Source: Cyclospora cayetanensis
Taxonomy: Eukaryota; Apicomplexa; Conoidasida; Eucoccidiorida; Eimeriidae
NCBI RefSeq assembly: GCF_002999335.1
Contig: NW_020312108.1
Span: 1-64,000 of the forward strand
Direction of reading: 5' to 3'
DNA: 64,000 bases
A program made the position numbers and the translations under genes. This document shows, piece after piece, positions 1-11,175 of this stretch (within the stretch, counting starts at the first letter, position 1; every line of letters starts with the position of its first letter). The notes beneath the pieces were generated by a model. That model did no database searches. It saw only the letters and a list, made by a program, of their open reading frames with translations, and had not been told where the DNA came from.

Positions 1-52
1 CCCCCCCCCGCCCCCCCCCCCCGCCCCCCCCCCCCCCCCCCCCCCCCCCCAC
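1..52. repeat. poly-C tract with rare G interruptions
   Basis: About fifty bases are almost pure C, with single G interruptions near positions 10 and 23, at the very start of the window. It may be a genuine homopolymer microsatellite or an assembly edge where a long G/C run was collapsed. No coding meaning is seen. Confidence 0.9.
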
Positions 53-241
53 AAACATCCCCCCCCGGGGCCCGCCACACCACGCACCCTGTTGACCTGG
101 GATTGGTCAGTGGACCTTCCCGACCAGCAGGAACGGCGTCACAAACGCCAACACCCCCACATCCCCCCCTAGCCACACCAAGGCAGTTATGGTCCAGCGG
201 CGTAGCGGCCCCACCGGCCCCCCCCATAGCCCAGGCAACCT

Positions 242-261
242 CCCCCCCCCCCCCCCCCCCC
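242..261. repeat. poly-C tract, about 20 bases
   Basis: An uninterrupted run of about twenty C, followed by a CGCGCC stretch. It is a second homopolymer within 250 bases of the poly-C at the window start, so indel errors are likely here. Confidence 0.9.
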
Positions 262-500
262 GCGCCCGCCTCTGTTGCGCAAGCAACACTACATTTATTC
301 GCCGCCATACATGGCGTCCTTCCTTCCACCCTCAGCACTTGCACGCACCCCCTTGCCTACAAATAGAGACGGCACTCATCCCTGCATGCCGACTATGCGC
401 GTATCAGCCCGAGCCCGCGAGTAAACTCGCTTGGTACCTTGCTAGATAACATTTGCAGACACCAGAAAAAACGAAAAACCAGTTCAGCGTCGCAGTCGCA

Positions 501-518
501 CATATATATATATATATG
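501..518. repeat. (TA)n microsatellite
   Basis: A CATATATA...TATG run of about nine TA units. Similar short TA tracts occur near 1387-1401, 10555-10569 and 59325-59341. Confidence 0.9.
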
Positions 519-710
519 CAGCGGTCGCTTGTTCGAGGAGCTGCATACCAACTTAAAGCGACGGGTGGGGGTCTGCACGGAGGCAGCACAGGCACGGGGA
601 GGGTTGTACTTTTTGCCAAGTAAAGACAGCCTGGCCTCTTCCCGTCCTGTGTGCTCATCCCCCCTTCCCCCGCCGGAGGCATTGGCATAGTGGCTCCCGA
701 GGCAGCCGCA

Positions 711-2952
711 TCACTGCTCTTGCTGGTGCTCTTCGCTAAGGAATTTGTTCAGAGCAGCAAGCTGCTGCAGCGCAGCTGCCGGCAGCTGCGCTGCAGCAGC
801 TTGCTGCCCTGGTGCAGCGGCAGCGTTCGACACCCGTCCGAAAGCTCCCCACGCATCCTCCGTTGCGTGAAGGGCCCCGTGTGCAGTCCTGGAGGGTGTA
901 TCACGCGGCTGTTGCAAGTATTGCTGCTGCTGTTGCTGCTGTTGCCTAAGCAGCACAGCTTCGGTGTGCGCTGGCTGCTGGTCCCAGTGCGCGTTAAGCT
1001 GCTGCTGCTGCGAGTGCTGGGTCTGCTGCTGGTGCTGCTGCCAGTCGTCTTGCACAAGAAGAGGCTGCTTGCTGCTGCGCTGCAGTCTGAGGTTGAGCTG
1101 CTGCTGCAGATACTCTGCAAACGCAGTGTGGTCTAAGCCGTAATTGAACCACTGGCTGCGATCTCGCGCGTATAGCCACCGCTTATTTCCGCTTACCTCC
1201 CACTCCGGCAGAGCCTGCAAACAGAGAAAACGGCATTTTTCGGAGATCAGGTGGCAAAGTACAGAGTTGTGTTCATATGTGTATGCGTGTAGAAGATGCA
1301 AGGGAAACGCATGCTGACATACATTTTCAAACAGACAGAGACAGACACGAAAACATACACAGACACAAGCACACACACACACAGAGATATATATATATAT
1401 AGCTAGAGCGAGAGAACACACACGCACCCATAAATATATATAGAGCGAGAGAAAAAGAAAGGAAGAGAGAAAGAAAGAGATCCACGCGCGGGAAGGCAAG
1501 GTGTGTATCAGGCATCCCAGGAGACATTGACGAAGCACAGAAAGGACTCTGCGTTTGACACCCGATCGGGGTAGAAAAACCAGGCGGCGGAAAAAGCAAA
1601 AGTGCGCTTTTCTATTCTAGAAAAGCTTGATTGTGTAGGTCATAAGTGTGTGTTCGAAGAGAGCCCACAAATGCGGAGAAAAGAGGGCTGAGGAGAGAAG
1701 CAGGCAGCGAAAGGCACTCAAAGGAAACATCGATTCATCGCGTGGGTGCCCACGACGCTGTGTAAGAGAGGAGCTTTTGCACAGTCCAAGAGATACAGCC
1801 ACGAATAGCTACGGCGTGCGGCGGCCTATAGAGCTAGGCAGCATCCGTGAGAGAGAGGGAGAGACCCCATAATAAAGGAAGGCCAAGAGCAAGCGAAAGA
1901 GGGTGGGATACAACAGCCTTCCACGACGTAAGACAGAGCCCTGAGAGACGGCGACTGCTTAGCCTCGTCCGCCTCCGCCTCCTCCCTTCCGTTCCCAGCG
2001 CAGATTCTATGTGCCCATCTCCTGCTTGCGGAACGGGTGATGAGGCTGAAGGGACCGCTTTATGGCGTGTTGTACCTGTCTTGCCGCCGTCGCAGCTGCA
2101 CACAGAGCTTTAGGATCGGCAGGAGCACGCACAGCTTCTGGGGGGCCCGTGGGCTGCAGCGCTCACAGCAAGCAAGCACGGAGGGCAGTCGCGAGGAGAG
2201 TCGTGACACTTGGGAGGCGCGTCAGCAACAGCGACGAGGGAGAAGCGGGAAGAGGGGCGAAGACCACGAAGCACAGCCAAGGGTGGGGGTGAGATGAAGG
2301 AAAACAGAGGGAGGCGTTCTCCTCCTCCCGCGCAACAGGGAGGATGCCCTTCGGAAACAAGGCATCCCCTGCCGAAGAAGGGAGCGAGGTGCGGAAGGGA
2401 GGCGCATGGGCGCAACAACAACAAGAACACCAACAGCTTGATCCTAATCATCACCATCGCCAAAAAGTGCTGCACACAATGTCGCATGCCTTACTATCGG
2501 CGGGGTCGCGGGCACTGCGAAGGGAGCATCCCACAGGACGTCTTCAATGTCTTCGGCTGCTTCTGCTTCTGCTTCCGCCGTCCTTGATGCCTTTTTTGCA
2601 GGTGATACCACATCCGAAGCCACGACAGCACCCGATGTGCGCTTCGTGGGAGGGAGCTCGACGGCAGCTGCTGGTGGGTTGCCTGCCTCTGCAAGGAACG
2701 TTGTCACAGTTCCGTCTTGCGATTCTCCGACTAAGACCTTCAGAGAAAACGGCAGCAACGGCAGCAGCACACGCAGGGCCCTGCATGCATGCTGGCTGGC
2801 CTACGCTATAGGCTTTGCTGCAATGTTGAGCCGTGCCAGCAGCAGGAGCAGCAGCAGCAGCAGGAGCAGCAGCAGCAGCAGGAGCAGCAGCAGCAGCAGG
2901 CACACACCTGAACCTCCTCATCCGCCGAGGCCTCTAAGCCCCCCTTGTCCAT
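711..2952 (-). CDS. FIP1: FIP1-like pre-mRNA polyadenylation factor (gene model partial)
   Basis: Fip1 is a nuclear subunit of the cleavage and polyadenylation machinery that tethers poly(A) polymerase. The terminal exon, 711-1214, is well supported: acceptor CAG at 1215-1217, 168 codons, stop at 711-713. It holds the Fip1 core, W-x(5)-D-R-S-x-W-FNYG followed by a YLQQQ helix, matching the family pattern P-G-x-D-x-S-D-Y/W-FNYGF. Long Gln and Ala runs from CAG tracts come after it. Two upstream exons fit by phase. Exon 2908-2952 starts at an ATG, encodes an acidic 15-mer and ends in CAG|GTGTGT. A second exon begins at 2737 after a pyrimidine-rich acceptor; it is Ala/Glu-rich and ends near 2455 at GATG|GTGATG. 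The linking exon between 1.2 and 2.45 kb was not resolved. The identification rests mainly on the terminal-exon motif. Confidence 0.66.
1363..1401. repeat. (CA)n followed by (TA)n microsatellite
   Basis: A CACACA run passes into a TATATA run, and GA-rich sequence with another short TATATATA follows to about 1480. It lies in an intron of the FIP1-like gene model. Confidence 0.85.
2837..2900. repeat. 18-bp tandem repeat of AGC units with an AGG interruption
   Basis: About three and a half copies of an 18-base unit made of five AGC/CAG triplets and one AGG. The repeat sits between the proposed first two exons of FIP1, so it is probably intronic. Any frame here gives Ser/Arg, Ala/Pro or Cys runs, which are repeat artefacts. 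Confidence 0.9.
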
Positions 2953-4918
2953 CCTGCAGCTGTTTTTGCCGTCCACTCTGCGTCGCACGTAGTAGGGGGC
3001 CCAACAGGGCCCCTCTCCCCCGCCTAAGGGGACTTCGAGCTTCGCTGCCTTCCAAGAGATCGGAAGCAGACGAAGCGTCTACACCGGGTCAAAGGGGCCG
3101 GTCGGCTCGGCTCGCGGTTGCTGCTGCCGGCAAAATATGCTTGTCAATACATATATTCATACATATTTAAATACATGGAACTACCCTTGTCGCTCGGGAC
3201 GCACCGCCGCGCGCGCAGTAGTCCCAGCAGCACGAAAAAAATGCCCTCCATATGGCAAGCTCTAAGCACCCCAACAGCTCTAGAATCTGCTCACAGCGTC
3301 TATTTCTGAATGGGGAATACTTTTGTCGAGTCCTCAGTCGTGGCATGCGTTTGTAGGGCTTTTTCTGTGTCGGGGCCCGGCGGTTGCATGCATCGGCAGG
3401 GTAATCCCCCTTGATTGACGGTTCACTTCTCGCTAGAGGACTTTTTAAGGCGTTCGCATAAGGGGGATTGACACTAGTAATTGCGTAGCCTTGGAAGCCG
3501 CGAGGAGCCCCTATGTGTCTAAATGGGCACTCGTCCATGCAGACAAGCCTTCCGTTCAGCAGCTGTAGATGGTCCGAAACATTCCTACTAAGCAGAGAAG
3601 GTCCCCCAAGAGTTTCACTGCAGTTTTCTTGCTTCAAAAAGTGCACCTCCGGGTCAGAGACACCAAATAAGGACCGCCGTAGATATATCTTTCGGCTAAC
3701 ACCTTTGCAGCGCGCCCCCCAGCTATAGCGGCCAAGCTACACCTCGGCACTTTCGACGGAACAAGCCATATTTAATCAAAAAGTACTCTGCGTGAATGGT
3801 TGCGGAACCTTAGAGTGTGTTTATGCGCGTGTATTTGTTGCAGCTCCGTGCAACACGAATCAGTTGTTAGTGCCTGAGTGCTGAGCGCTTCCAAGCGGGA
3901 CGCGAATAAAAACTTCAATTGCTTATAGAGGATTCCGAGCAAAGCGCTTGTACCATGACTATCTGTCTGTCTGTCTCTCTCCCCTAAGGCCTTCTGTGTG
4001 ACGGGTTAGGAAGACTGCAGCCTGCGGGATGCTCTTCGGCTGATGCATTATTTAGATTAGGCTAAGGGTTAGGAGCTTATTAAAAACCGGTTTGTCTGTT
4101 CCCATATCTTATTCTTCCAAAGTTTGGTTAGCTCGATACGAGAAGTGGAAGGGTGGTGCGCCCGTTCACGAGATGCAATGGGCGTACAGCGGTGAACGCT
4201 TAGAATGCTCAGGAGGTGCAGCTGCCTTCACCCTAGCTTTCCCCGTCTTGTTGGGAACGCTGAGGGGCACGAACAGGGCAAAGCAGGAATTCCTCTCGAA
4301 AAAGTACTCAGTACTTACCTTTCTGTGATGTTCGCATTGAGTCTGCAGACGAGTCTCTCTGTATGGAGACCATAAAAAGAGCTTTACACTGGCAGTAGAA
4401 TGCCCACAAGCCGTTTCGGAAGGGGCGCTCTAGTGAGGACTCTATCCCTCTACTTTGATAGGGTTTTCGAGTAGGATCCGCCATGCGGAACCATTTTTCG
4501 AGTGGCGCTACACCCTGAGCCAAAGCCTTCAGAAGTGCGGCTACTGACTAGCCACTACAGGTGGCAGTCAGCGAGAAACCCACAGAAAATCTTGATGCAT
4601 ACTTAACAGGGAGCTACAATTGCAGGGGGGCTGCTGCAGCTCGCGGGGAGCAGCAGAAATCACAAAGGGGTTAGTTGTTCAGCAAAGCAAACCGCGTATA
4701 ATGTGTGGGAACATCCCCCTGGGTCTTATATCTCCGCTGTAGCAGAGCTATCGCTGCCCAAAGACCGCTAAGTAGCAGTCGTAGCTCTTACTAGCAGCCC
4801 TCACGATCCCTGCTGTAGCATTGGAGGGAGCAGTGGAACTGCCTTGTGCACGGTAAATTTCGCATGGGCGTGGCCGCTCCTGCTGCTGCACCAATTTAGC
4901 TGCAGCTGGTTAACAGCC
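2953..4918. other. Intergenic region between FIP1 and UTP14
   Basis: This probably contains the FIP1 promoter side (near 2.95-3.2 kb) and the 3' flank of UTP14 (near 4.6-4.9 kb). A 159-codon minus-strand open frame at 3167-3646 has no recognisable family and no repeat bias; it might be a small gene or chance. TGTC/CTGT repeats lie near 3962-3980. Nothing else is supported. Confidence 0.5.
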
Positions 4919-7900
4919 TTAGAGGCGAACTCGGCTCTTCTTCTTTTTGCTGCCCTTCAGTGTCCAAAGGTTAAGAAGCGTTTCTCTAGCTTCTGGCTCC
5001 AACAATTTCGCAGACTGGAGGGGGGGGACTACAGCTCCCACTCGAACGTCCACCTGCATACAGCCGGCACAGCAGCAGCAAAAACAACCCCACACCTGAA
5101 GCTTCCTCGGCACAAGCACACGGAGGAAACAGTCAAAGAGAGAGGCCAATAAACAAACAAACAAAGCTACAAGAGAATGCCCAGGTAAGCAGCGGTCCCG
5201 AAAAGAGAACAAACGCGAAGGAGGCGTCTGCCGGCAGCAGCGCCTCCACGTAAGAGGGCACAAAAAGCGCGTAAAATCAGACAGCGGAATAGAAGAGACT
5301 GGACGGCTGCTTTGGTTTGCGAAATCGGATGGAAACTCGGGAAAAAAAGGCACACAATCGACGAGTCAGCCCAGCGCCCCCCAATACCCCACTCGAGGGT
5401 GGCAACGAGAGCCTGAAGGCACCTCCGGCAACAGCCCAACACAACCAGCACGCTAAGGTTAGACATCGCGCGTTTACCCTAGGAGCAATGAGTCTCCTGT
5501 GCGCCATTGCGCTATTCCATTCAGGGCCCACAGCCTGCCGCATCTTCGCCGCATACTCCTCCGGCTGAACATACTTGGGCAGCTGTACAGAGAAAACGCA
5601 ATCCACCGCAGTGCTACCTGCTGCTGTCTTTCAGGCTTATGCACATTTTCAGCTTTAAACAGCTTCAACTACGCCCGAAAAACAAACTGAGGGCGTGCTT
5701 CTGCATGTGGCGCCTACAGCGCAGTTTGCAAGGCTCCGTTGTGGGCCTGGCGTACTTGGGAAACGAAATATTTGCTACTCTTCTTATCGTCTTTCGTATT
5801 GAGAACGACTAAGGCTTTCCCAACTGCAGGAGCAGCTACGGCTGCAGCCGCAGCGCCAGCTGTAGCCCTTCGGCGTGGCTTCTTCGCACCGGCTCCTGCC
5901 CACGTTCCCCAACCGGGTAGGAAGGAAGCTGCGCAGACACACAATCAAAGCGCGGCAAGTACCTTTTGCCCCTTCCCAGCACGTACAGGCGGAGAGCCAA
6001 GGGGTGGAGTGGAACGCATGCACGCGCGTCTGTGGGATGTGAGCGGACACGATGCCACTCTCTCTCTTTGTATACCGGGTGTGCTGCAATTATGCGCCTT
6101 ACAGTCTTCTTCCTTCCCTTCAGCTGCCTCTTCTGCTGCCTCCGCCCGAAACATTGCCTCCTCATCGCCTTCTACAAATGCCTGCTGCACCAGCAGGCCT
6201 TGATCCTCCCTGCGTTGTTGTTGATGCTGTCGCTGCTGCCGCTTTTCCAGCTTCCGCTCCGAGCAAGCGGGGTCAGTGGCATCTGCGTCTTCGTCTGGAG
6301 CACCGGCGTCATCTGCCACGCTTTGCAACTACGAACCGCAACAAACACAGCGAGAGCGGCATCATGGCAATCACAACAGAAGCATGGCGCCCGCAAAAAC
6401 AGAGACCCCTTCGCCATCATGCCCAGCAGCACAGGCACCAAACCTACGAAGTCTTGTAAACCGTCCTGAAGTGTCTTGAAGGGTTCTGACTTTCCCTCAG
6501 CAACAGGGGCGGGTGCTGCCTTTGCGTTGCTGCCGCCTTTGCTTTTTTTCTGCTGCTGCAGCCACGGGTTGGAAGGACTCGTGTCGCAGTGCCCTTCCCT
6601 CTGCCTCTTGAGATGCGCTTCGGCCTCAGCCTGCTTGTTAGCTGCCTCTTTCGCGTAGTCTCGCTGCTGCTGCTTCTTCTTCTTCTTCCGCTGCTCCTGC
6701 TGCTCTGCCTTCTGCTGCTCAAGAGTGCGGGAGAGCAACGCAATGGCTGCCTTTGAGGACACATGTAGACCTTCATTCTCCGCCTCCTCGCCATTTTGCT
6801 TCCCTCCCTGCACCGGCAACTGCTGCTCCTCCTGCTGCTCTTTCTCCTCCTGCTGCTGCTGCTGCTGCTGGCAAGGGCCTTTAACCTCTGCTACTGCCTC
6901 CGTAGGGTTCATTAAGGCTTCCAAACCACCACCCCCGTCAAGCAGCGAAGCAACATAGGCCTCGGCCTCCTTTAGCTGCTGCTGGTCAGCTTCGAGGATT
7001 GCAGTCGCTGTCGCACAGGCAGCAGCTACCCCTGCCCTTGCTTCTTTCCTTCTCTTCATTCCTCGTCTCACAGCAGCGGCACGGAGCTTTGCTGCTGCTG
7101 CTGCAGGGTTGCTGCTACTGCCTGCGGCCATGCCCTCACCAACCTCATCAGACCCTTCTCCTTCGCTCTCGCCGCTTCCAGAGTCGCTGCTCGCGTCCTC
7201 TTCCTCCTCTTCGCCGCTGCTGCTGCCGCTGCTGCTGCTGCTAGGGATGCCTGCTGCACGCTGTTGCCTGCGCCTCTCGATCTTGGCTTTGAGGGCCGCT
7301 GCTTCCTGCCTCGCCTTCTCTATGCCGTTCCGCAAGAAGGGAAGGGCAAACAGGCCTTTGTTCGGTAGTTCAGGTGTCTCTGCATCCTCATCTCCTGTGC
7401 CTCGACGAGTAGCAGTAGTAGCAGCAGCAGCAGAGCGCAGCAGAGCGAGCTTCTCCCCCGCAGTCTTCGGGGTTCTCGCCTCATCCTCTATGTCCTCCTC
7501 AGCGCTTCCAGAGCCGTCACTCTCGCTTTCTGCAGTGCACAAAGAATGCAGCGCATCAGAAGCGGCAGTATCGGCGATCCGCCTATGTGAGGGGCCAGCG
7601 TGTTTGTTCGTTCGCATACCGAATTCACGAACATTCGACCAACAAAACATACCGTCGGTTTCTTGCTGCCCCTTTGCAGCCTTTTCCAAGGCCCTCCTAT
7701 CGTCCAGTCCGCGCTGTAACACAGCAACAGCAGCAGCATGCAGAAGCCGTTAGACGCACACTCTCCTTTTGAGCAATCAAAATCTCTGATGTTTCCTCAA
7801 GCTGCCTCTGCTCATCCCTCCTACGGCCTGCCGCTGCCCCCAAGAAGGATAGCCTCCGCAAAGAGTTACAGCCTTTCACACTACAAAGAACACGGTTTGT

Positions 7901-9358
7901 TCGGGGGATTCAAGCGCACTTGTTGCTGCCTGCTGATCTCCGCCTGCATATCCCTGCCACCGAATCTTTGAGCGATACGAGCCCACTTGGCTCTCGCGTT
8001 TTGTTGGCGCAAAAGACGCTGTTGCGCATGCTGCTGCTGCAGCTGCTGCTGCAGCTGCTGGGCAAGCTCCGGATTTTCCTGCTGCAGCCGCTCCAGCAGC
8101 TGCTGCTGCTGACGCGTCTCCAGCTGCCGCCGCTTCTTCCTGCCCTCTTTGGCCTTTATTCTCTTGAGGCGGTGCAGGCGTCGGTGCTCTTGAGAGAGAA
8201 GAAATCGCAAGCGCGCGGCCTGCTGCTGCTCTTGCTGAAAACATAAATAAAATTCGCAAAAACCAGTTGCCGGCAGCAGATTAGGCCACACCGCAGAAAA
8301 AGAGCATTACGAAAGTGCATCGTGCAGTGTATCGACGGCGCTTCACAGGGCCCTCGGAGTCGCAAGCAGAGCCAGCGATTCTCACGCGTCTTCTGATCGG
8401 ATCAGCCGGTGCCAGTGCCTGCTCCTGCTGCAGTTGCTGCTGCTCAGTGTTGCAGCTGTTGACTGCATCCAGCAGCGCTTGTTCGAATCCCTGCGGCCTC
8501 ATCAGTGCTGCAGCCTGCTGTACGGTCCGCGTCGAGGCAGCAGCAGCAGCTGCTGCAGTGTATCCGAACTGCTGCTGCTGTCGCTGCCGCTGCTGCTGAA
8601 CCAAGGGAATCCACTTGGATGCATCGCGCTGTGCGAAGTCGAACTGCTGCTTCCTCAACTGCAACTGCTGCTTGTGCATCGGTAGCCTTTCTGGGAGCAC
8701 ACCCGAGTCCAGCTGCAGCTGCTTAGCAGCCTCTGCTGCTGCTTCAGCTGCGTCGCTGTCGCCTGTTGCTGCTGCTTCAGCAGCAGCAGCAACAGCAGCA
8801 GCAGCGCGGCGCGTAGGAGCAGACAGTGCAGACAGCTGCTGCTGCAGCTCTCCATGCCGCGTGCTGCCCTCTACGGCGGCCAGAAGATCTTCAAAGCCAA
8901 ACTCTGAAGCAGAACCGTCGCATTAACGACACGCACGCGCATGCAGGACAGAGGTAAAGGATGAAGACAGATTCCTACCGCACCCGAAGCGCATGCAGCC
9001 ACACCACCAGTAGCTCACGAGTTTGTTCCGAATCTTCTTCGCGAAGCAGCTGCAGCGTCCCCTCAGCCGATTCATCGCATTTACGCGCTGCCGCTGTTAA
9101 TGGCGAAATTCCGGTGGGCAACTGCTTGTCATGCTGGCGTTGCAGCGACTCCACGAGCTCCCTACATCCCTTCTCTTCGTCTGAGTCCGCGCTGTCAGTG
9201 CTGCTGCCGCCACTGCTGCCTGACACGGCTATGTCGAAAAAAGCCTCGGGTACATCCTCCTCATCATCATCAGAAGCGGTAGGCACAGCCCTCTTCGCAC
9301 GAGGCGGTCCAACGGTATTGGCTCGCCTGCCACGTCGGGCGCCCATTCCGCCTGCCAT
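4919..9358 (-). CDS. UTP14: UTP14, U3 snoRNP / small-subunit processome protein
   Basis: Utp14 is a nucleolar protein of the SSU processome that activates the helicase Dhr1 during 18S rRNA maturation. Ten exons join in phase: 8984-9358, 8386-8901, 7961-8234, 7760-7827, 7653-7713, 6448-7529, 6103-6328, 5756-5928, 5478-5582, 4919-5053, giving about 1004 residues. Family landmarks appear in order: an N-terminal EDLLAAVEG stretch; a DASKWIPLV block; RLRFLLSQEHRR with RLKRIKAK; AKWARI; an acidic region, then FALPFLR; NPWL; LLVQQAF; the signature PGWGTWAGAGAKK; VLNTKDDKKSSKY; and GPEWNSAMAHRRLIAPR leading to VDVRVGAVVPP and a Lys-rich C-terminus. Gln, Ala and Ser/Glu tracts explain the extra length over the usual 770-900 residues. 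The first exon (ATG at 9358) and the small exon 7760-7827 are the least certain; an alternative end of exon 3 at 7920 is also in phase. Confidence 0.9.
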
Positions 9359-9947
9359 CTGCCGTTGTTGTTGCTTCTGTTGCTGCTGCTGTGAGTCCAC
9401 CTGTTGCGCACGAGTCCTGTGTGCACTGCTGTATGCAGTGCTGATGATGCTCTAGCCACTTCTTCTGGAGCTTGTGGTCCAGCTGGTGCTGCATCCCAGG
9501 GGATGCTACCCCTCCACCTCCGCCTGTTACTCTTGCTGATGTGGAGAGTGTCTCGCAACTGCTTCAAAGCCTACCAAGGAGGGGAATCAGTGGAAAAAAC
9601 GCGCCGTGGAATCCGCGGGCAGGGGCACGAGGGCACGTGGGGTGGATCGCAGGGGCACTCTGCCGCTGCTGCAACAACAGCCCTAACGAAACAAAAAACA
9701 AATTTAGCAGAATATATGCATTGATTCGTCGTTTTATCCCCTATCCAGCGATGGTCGCTGTTTTAGCCGAAGACCCCTACATGGTGAGAGCTGTGGGGCC
9801 GAGGCCCTTAGTCCGCATGCCCCCGCAATGGCAAAGCAGTTGCTGCGGTTCCGCTGTTAAACAGAACCTTCTGGAAGGCAATTCAGTGAAAAGAAGAAGT
9901 CCTCTGTTCTGCTTGCCCCGCGGAGTCGTCTCAAGCTTCTGTCTACT
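9359..9947. other. Upstream region of UTP14
   Basis: No gene is supported. The proposed UTP14 frame stays open upstream of the ATG at 9358 as far as a possible CAG acceptor just above 9400, so a further 5' exon could lie here. Plus-strand readings are shadows of the CTG-rich UTP14 exon. Confidence 0.4.
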
Positions 9948-11136
9948 CTAGAGGCTCCCCGACGTCAGTGTCTCGGTGAGGTCCCTCCATCCTACCTCTT
10001 CGGAAGCGCTGCCTGCTCTTGCACTTGATAGCCACTGTGGCTCTCTGTATACCACGACAACGCGAGAGGGGCACTGGCTTTGGGGCCCGCGAACACAGCA
10101 GGCTGGATCCAGCTTCACTACAAAAAGCTGCTTAATAAGTCCTCTGTTTAGCTGCTCAATGAGGCCCCGCTCGGCGGCTCGGCGAAGTCGTCGCATGTAA
10201 AGCAGCTCAGTACGGGGGAATAAAAGACTGTGTGCATTCAAAACGCTTGTCGCTAATCGCAAATACTTGAAGCAGTTGGAGGCTTACAAGGACACCGGTA
10301 CCTGAGGGTCCGTTGACCTCCCCGCCAACCACCCAACACCCGCAGCCACAGAAATGTCTCGCTGGCCATTGCATGCGTTTGCAAGGACAAGCAGATGACT
10401 GCCTTAGCTTTGGGTGTTTGTCAAACCCGCGACCATTGAGGGGAAAAAAAAAGAGCCGACATCCTATAATCCACATGATGTGCCTTGGCTTTGCCTGATG
10501 AGGACCGTAGTACGTAAATGCGTACCTCCGCAGGCGCATTTAGTATAATATGGACATATATATATATAAATGTACATCTTTAAATTACGATGCAAGGCTC
10601 TGCGAGGCTGGATGAAGGCAGTTCGCGAGCCGCCACTATCTAAGTCCCTAGTCGCAAGCGGTGTGTTGCTCTTTTTCAACCTTCGCGCATCCACGAGAAG
10701 CATGTGCAGACGGGAGAGCACCTACACACAGAACTTGGTTCTTCTCTCCACACCACCCCCTGCAAAAGACGCTAATAAAGGGAGTGGACGGTTTACAGAT
10801 GGGAACTCCTCGGGTGCGGCAAAATGCTTGAGCAGCCGCAGACCCCACATAAATCTATGCCGAATCCGCACTGGTATACCCAATATGCTTGCCAGGCGAG
10901 GACGCCTCCTCCCGGGAGCCGGTGCGTCGCTGCTGCCCTTCCATAAGGCGTTGCACCTGACGACACGAAACTGCGTTACTGTAGGGTTAACCCTACACAC
11001 CCTCTCTCCACTTGCGAGGGCTTCAAAGGTGACCAACGTGCGTTTATTACTTGGGAGCTCAGCATGTAGGGCTCGCGCGGCCAATTCAAGAGGCACCGAA
11101 CAAAAGTGCCCCGCGGAGGGCTGATGCTGGGAAGCG
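9948..11136 (-). CDS. Candidate 3' exons following the chromodomain gene
   Basis: Two stretches on the minus strand look coding. At 11136 a CACGCAG acceptor opens a frame running to about 10722. Its phase fits a GA|GTAACT donor at 11180 in the upstream chromodomain exon, across a 43-base intron. It begins with a segment (HFCSVPLELAARALHAEL) resembling the last helix of a chromoshadow domain. A second stretch, about 9948-10275, carries a basic helical segment (YMRRLRRAAERG) and ends with a stop at 9948. How the two connect is not resolved, and either could belong to a separate gene. No enzyme family is recognised. Confidence 0.35.
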
Positions 11137-11175
11137 CTGCGTGCATGCAAAAGTTGTTCCGCAGTCACCGACTAG

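Larger units (their letters stand above)
1..710. other. Low-complexity flank with no supported gene
   Basis: This flank lies downstream (3') of the minus-strand FIP1-like gene. It contains two poly-C tracts, C-rich low-complexity sequence and a (TA)n microsatellite at 501-518. Proline-rich readings on the plus strand follow from the C-runs and have no family signature or splice context, so no gene is called. Confidence 0.6.

Noticed and set aside
2547..3170. Plus-strand 207-codon frame with poly-Ser/Arg
   Set aside because: It is the antisense reading of the AGC repeat and of the FIP1 exons; no splice or domain support.
4055..4080. Telomere-like AGGGTTAGG string
   Set aside because: Single degenerate occurrence; no tandem array of TTTAGGG units anywhere in the window.
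8475..8500. tRNA-like T-arm string GTTCGAATCC
   Set aside because: It lies in a UTP14 coding exon and no acceptor or anticodon stem can be formed around it.
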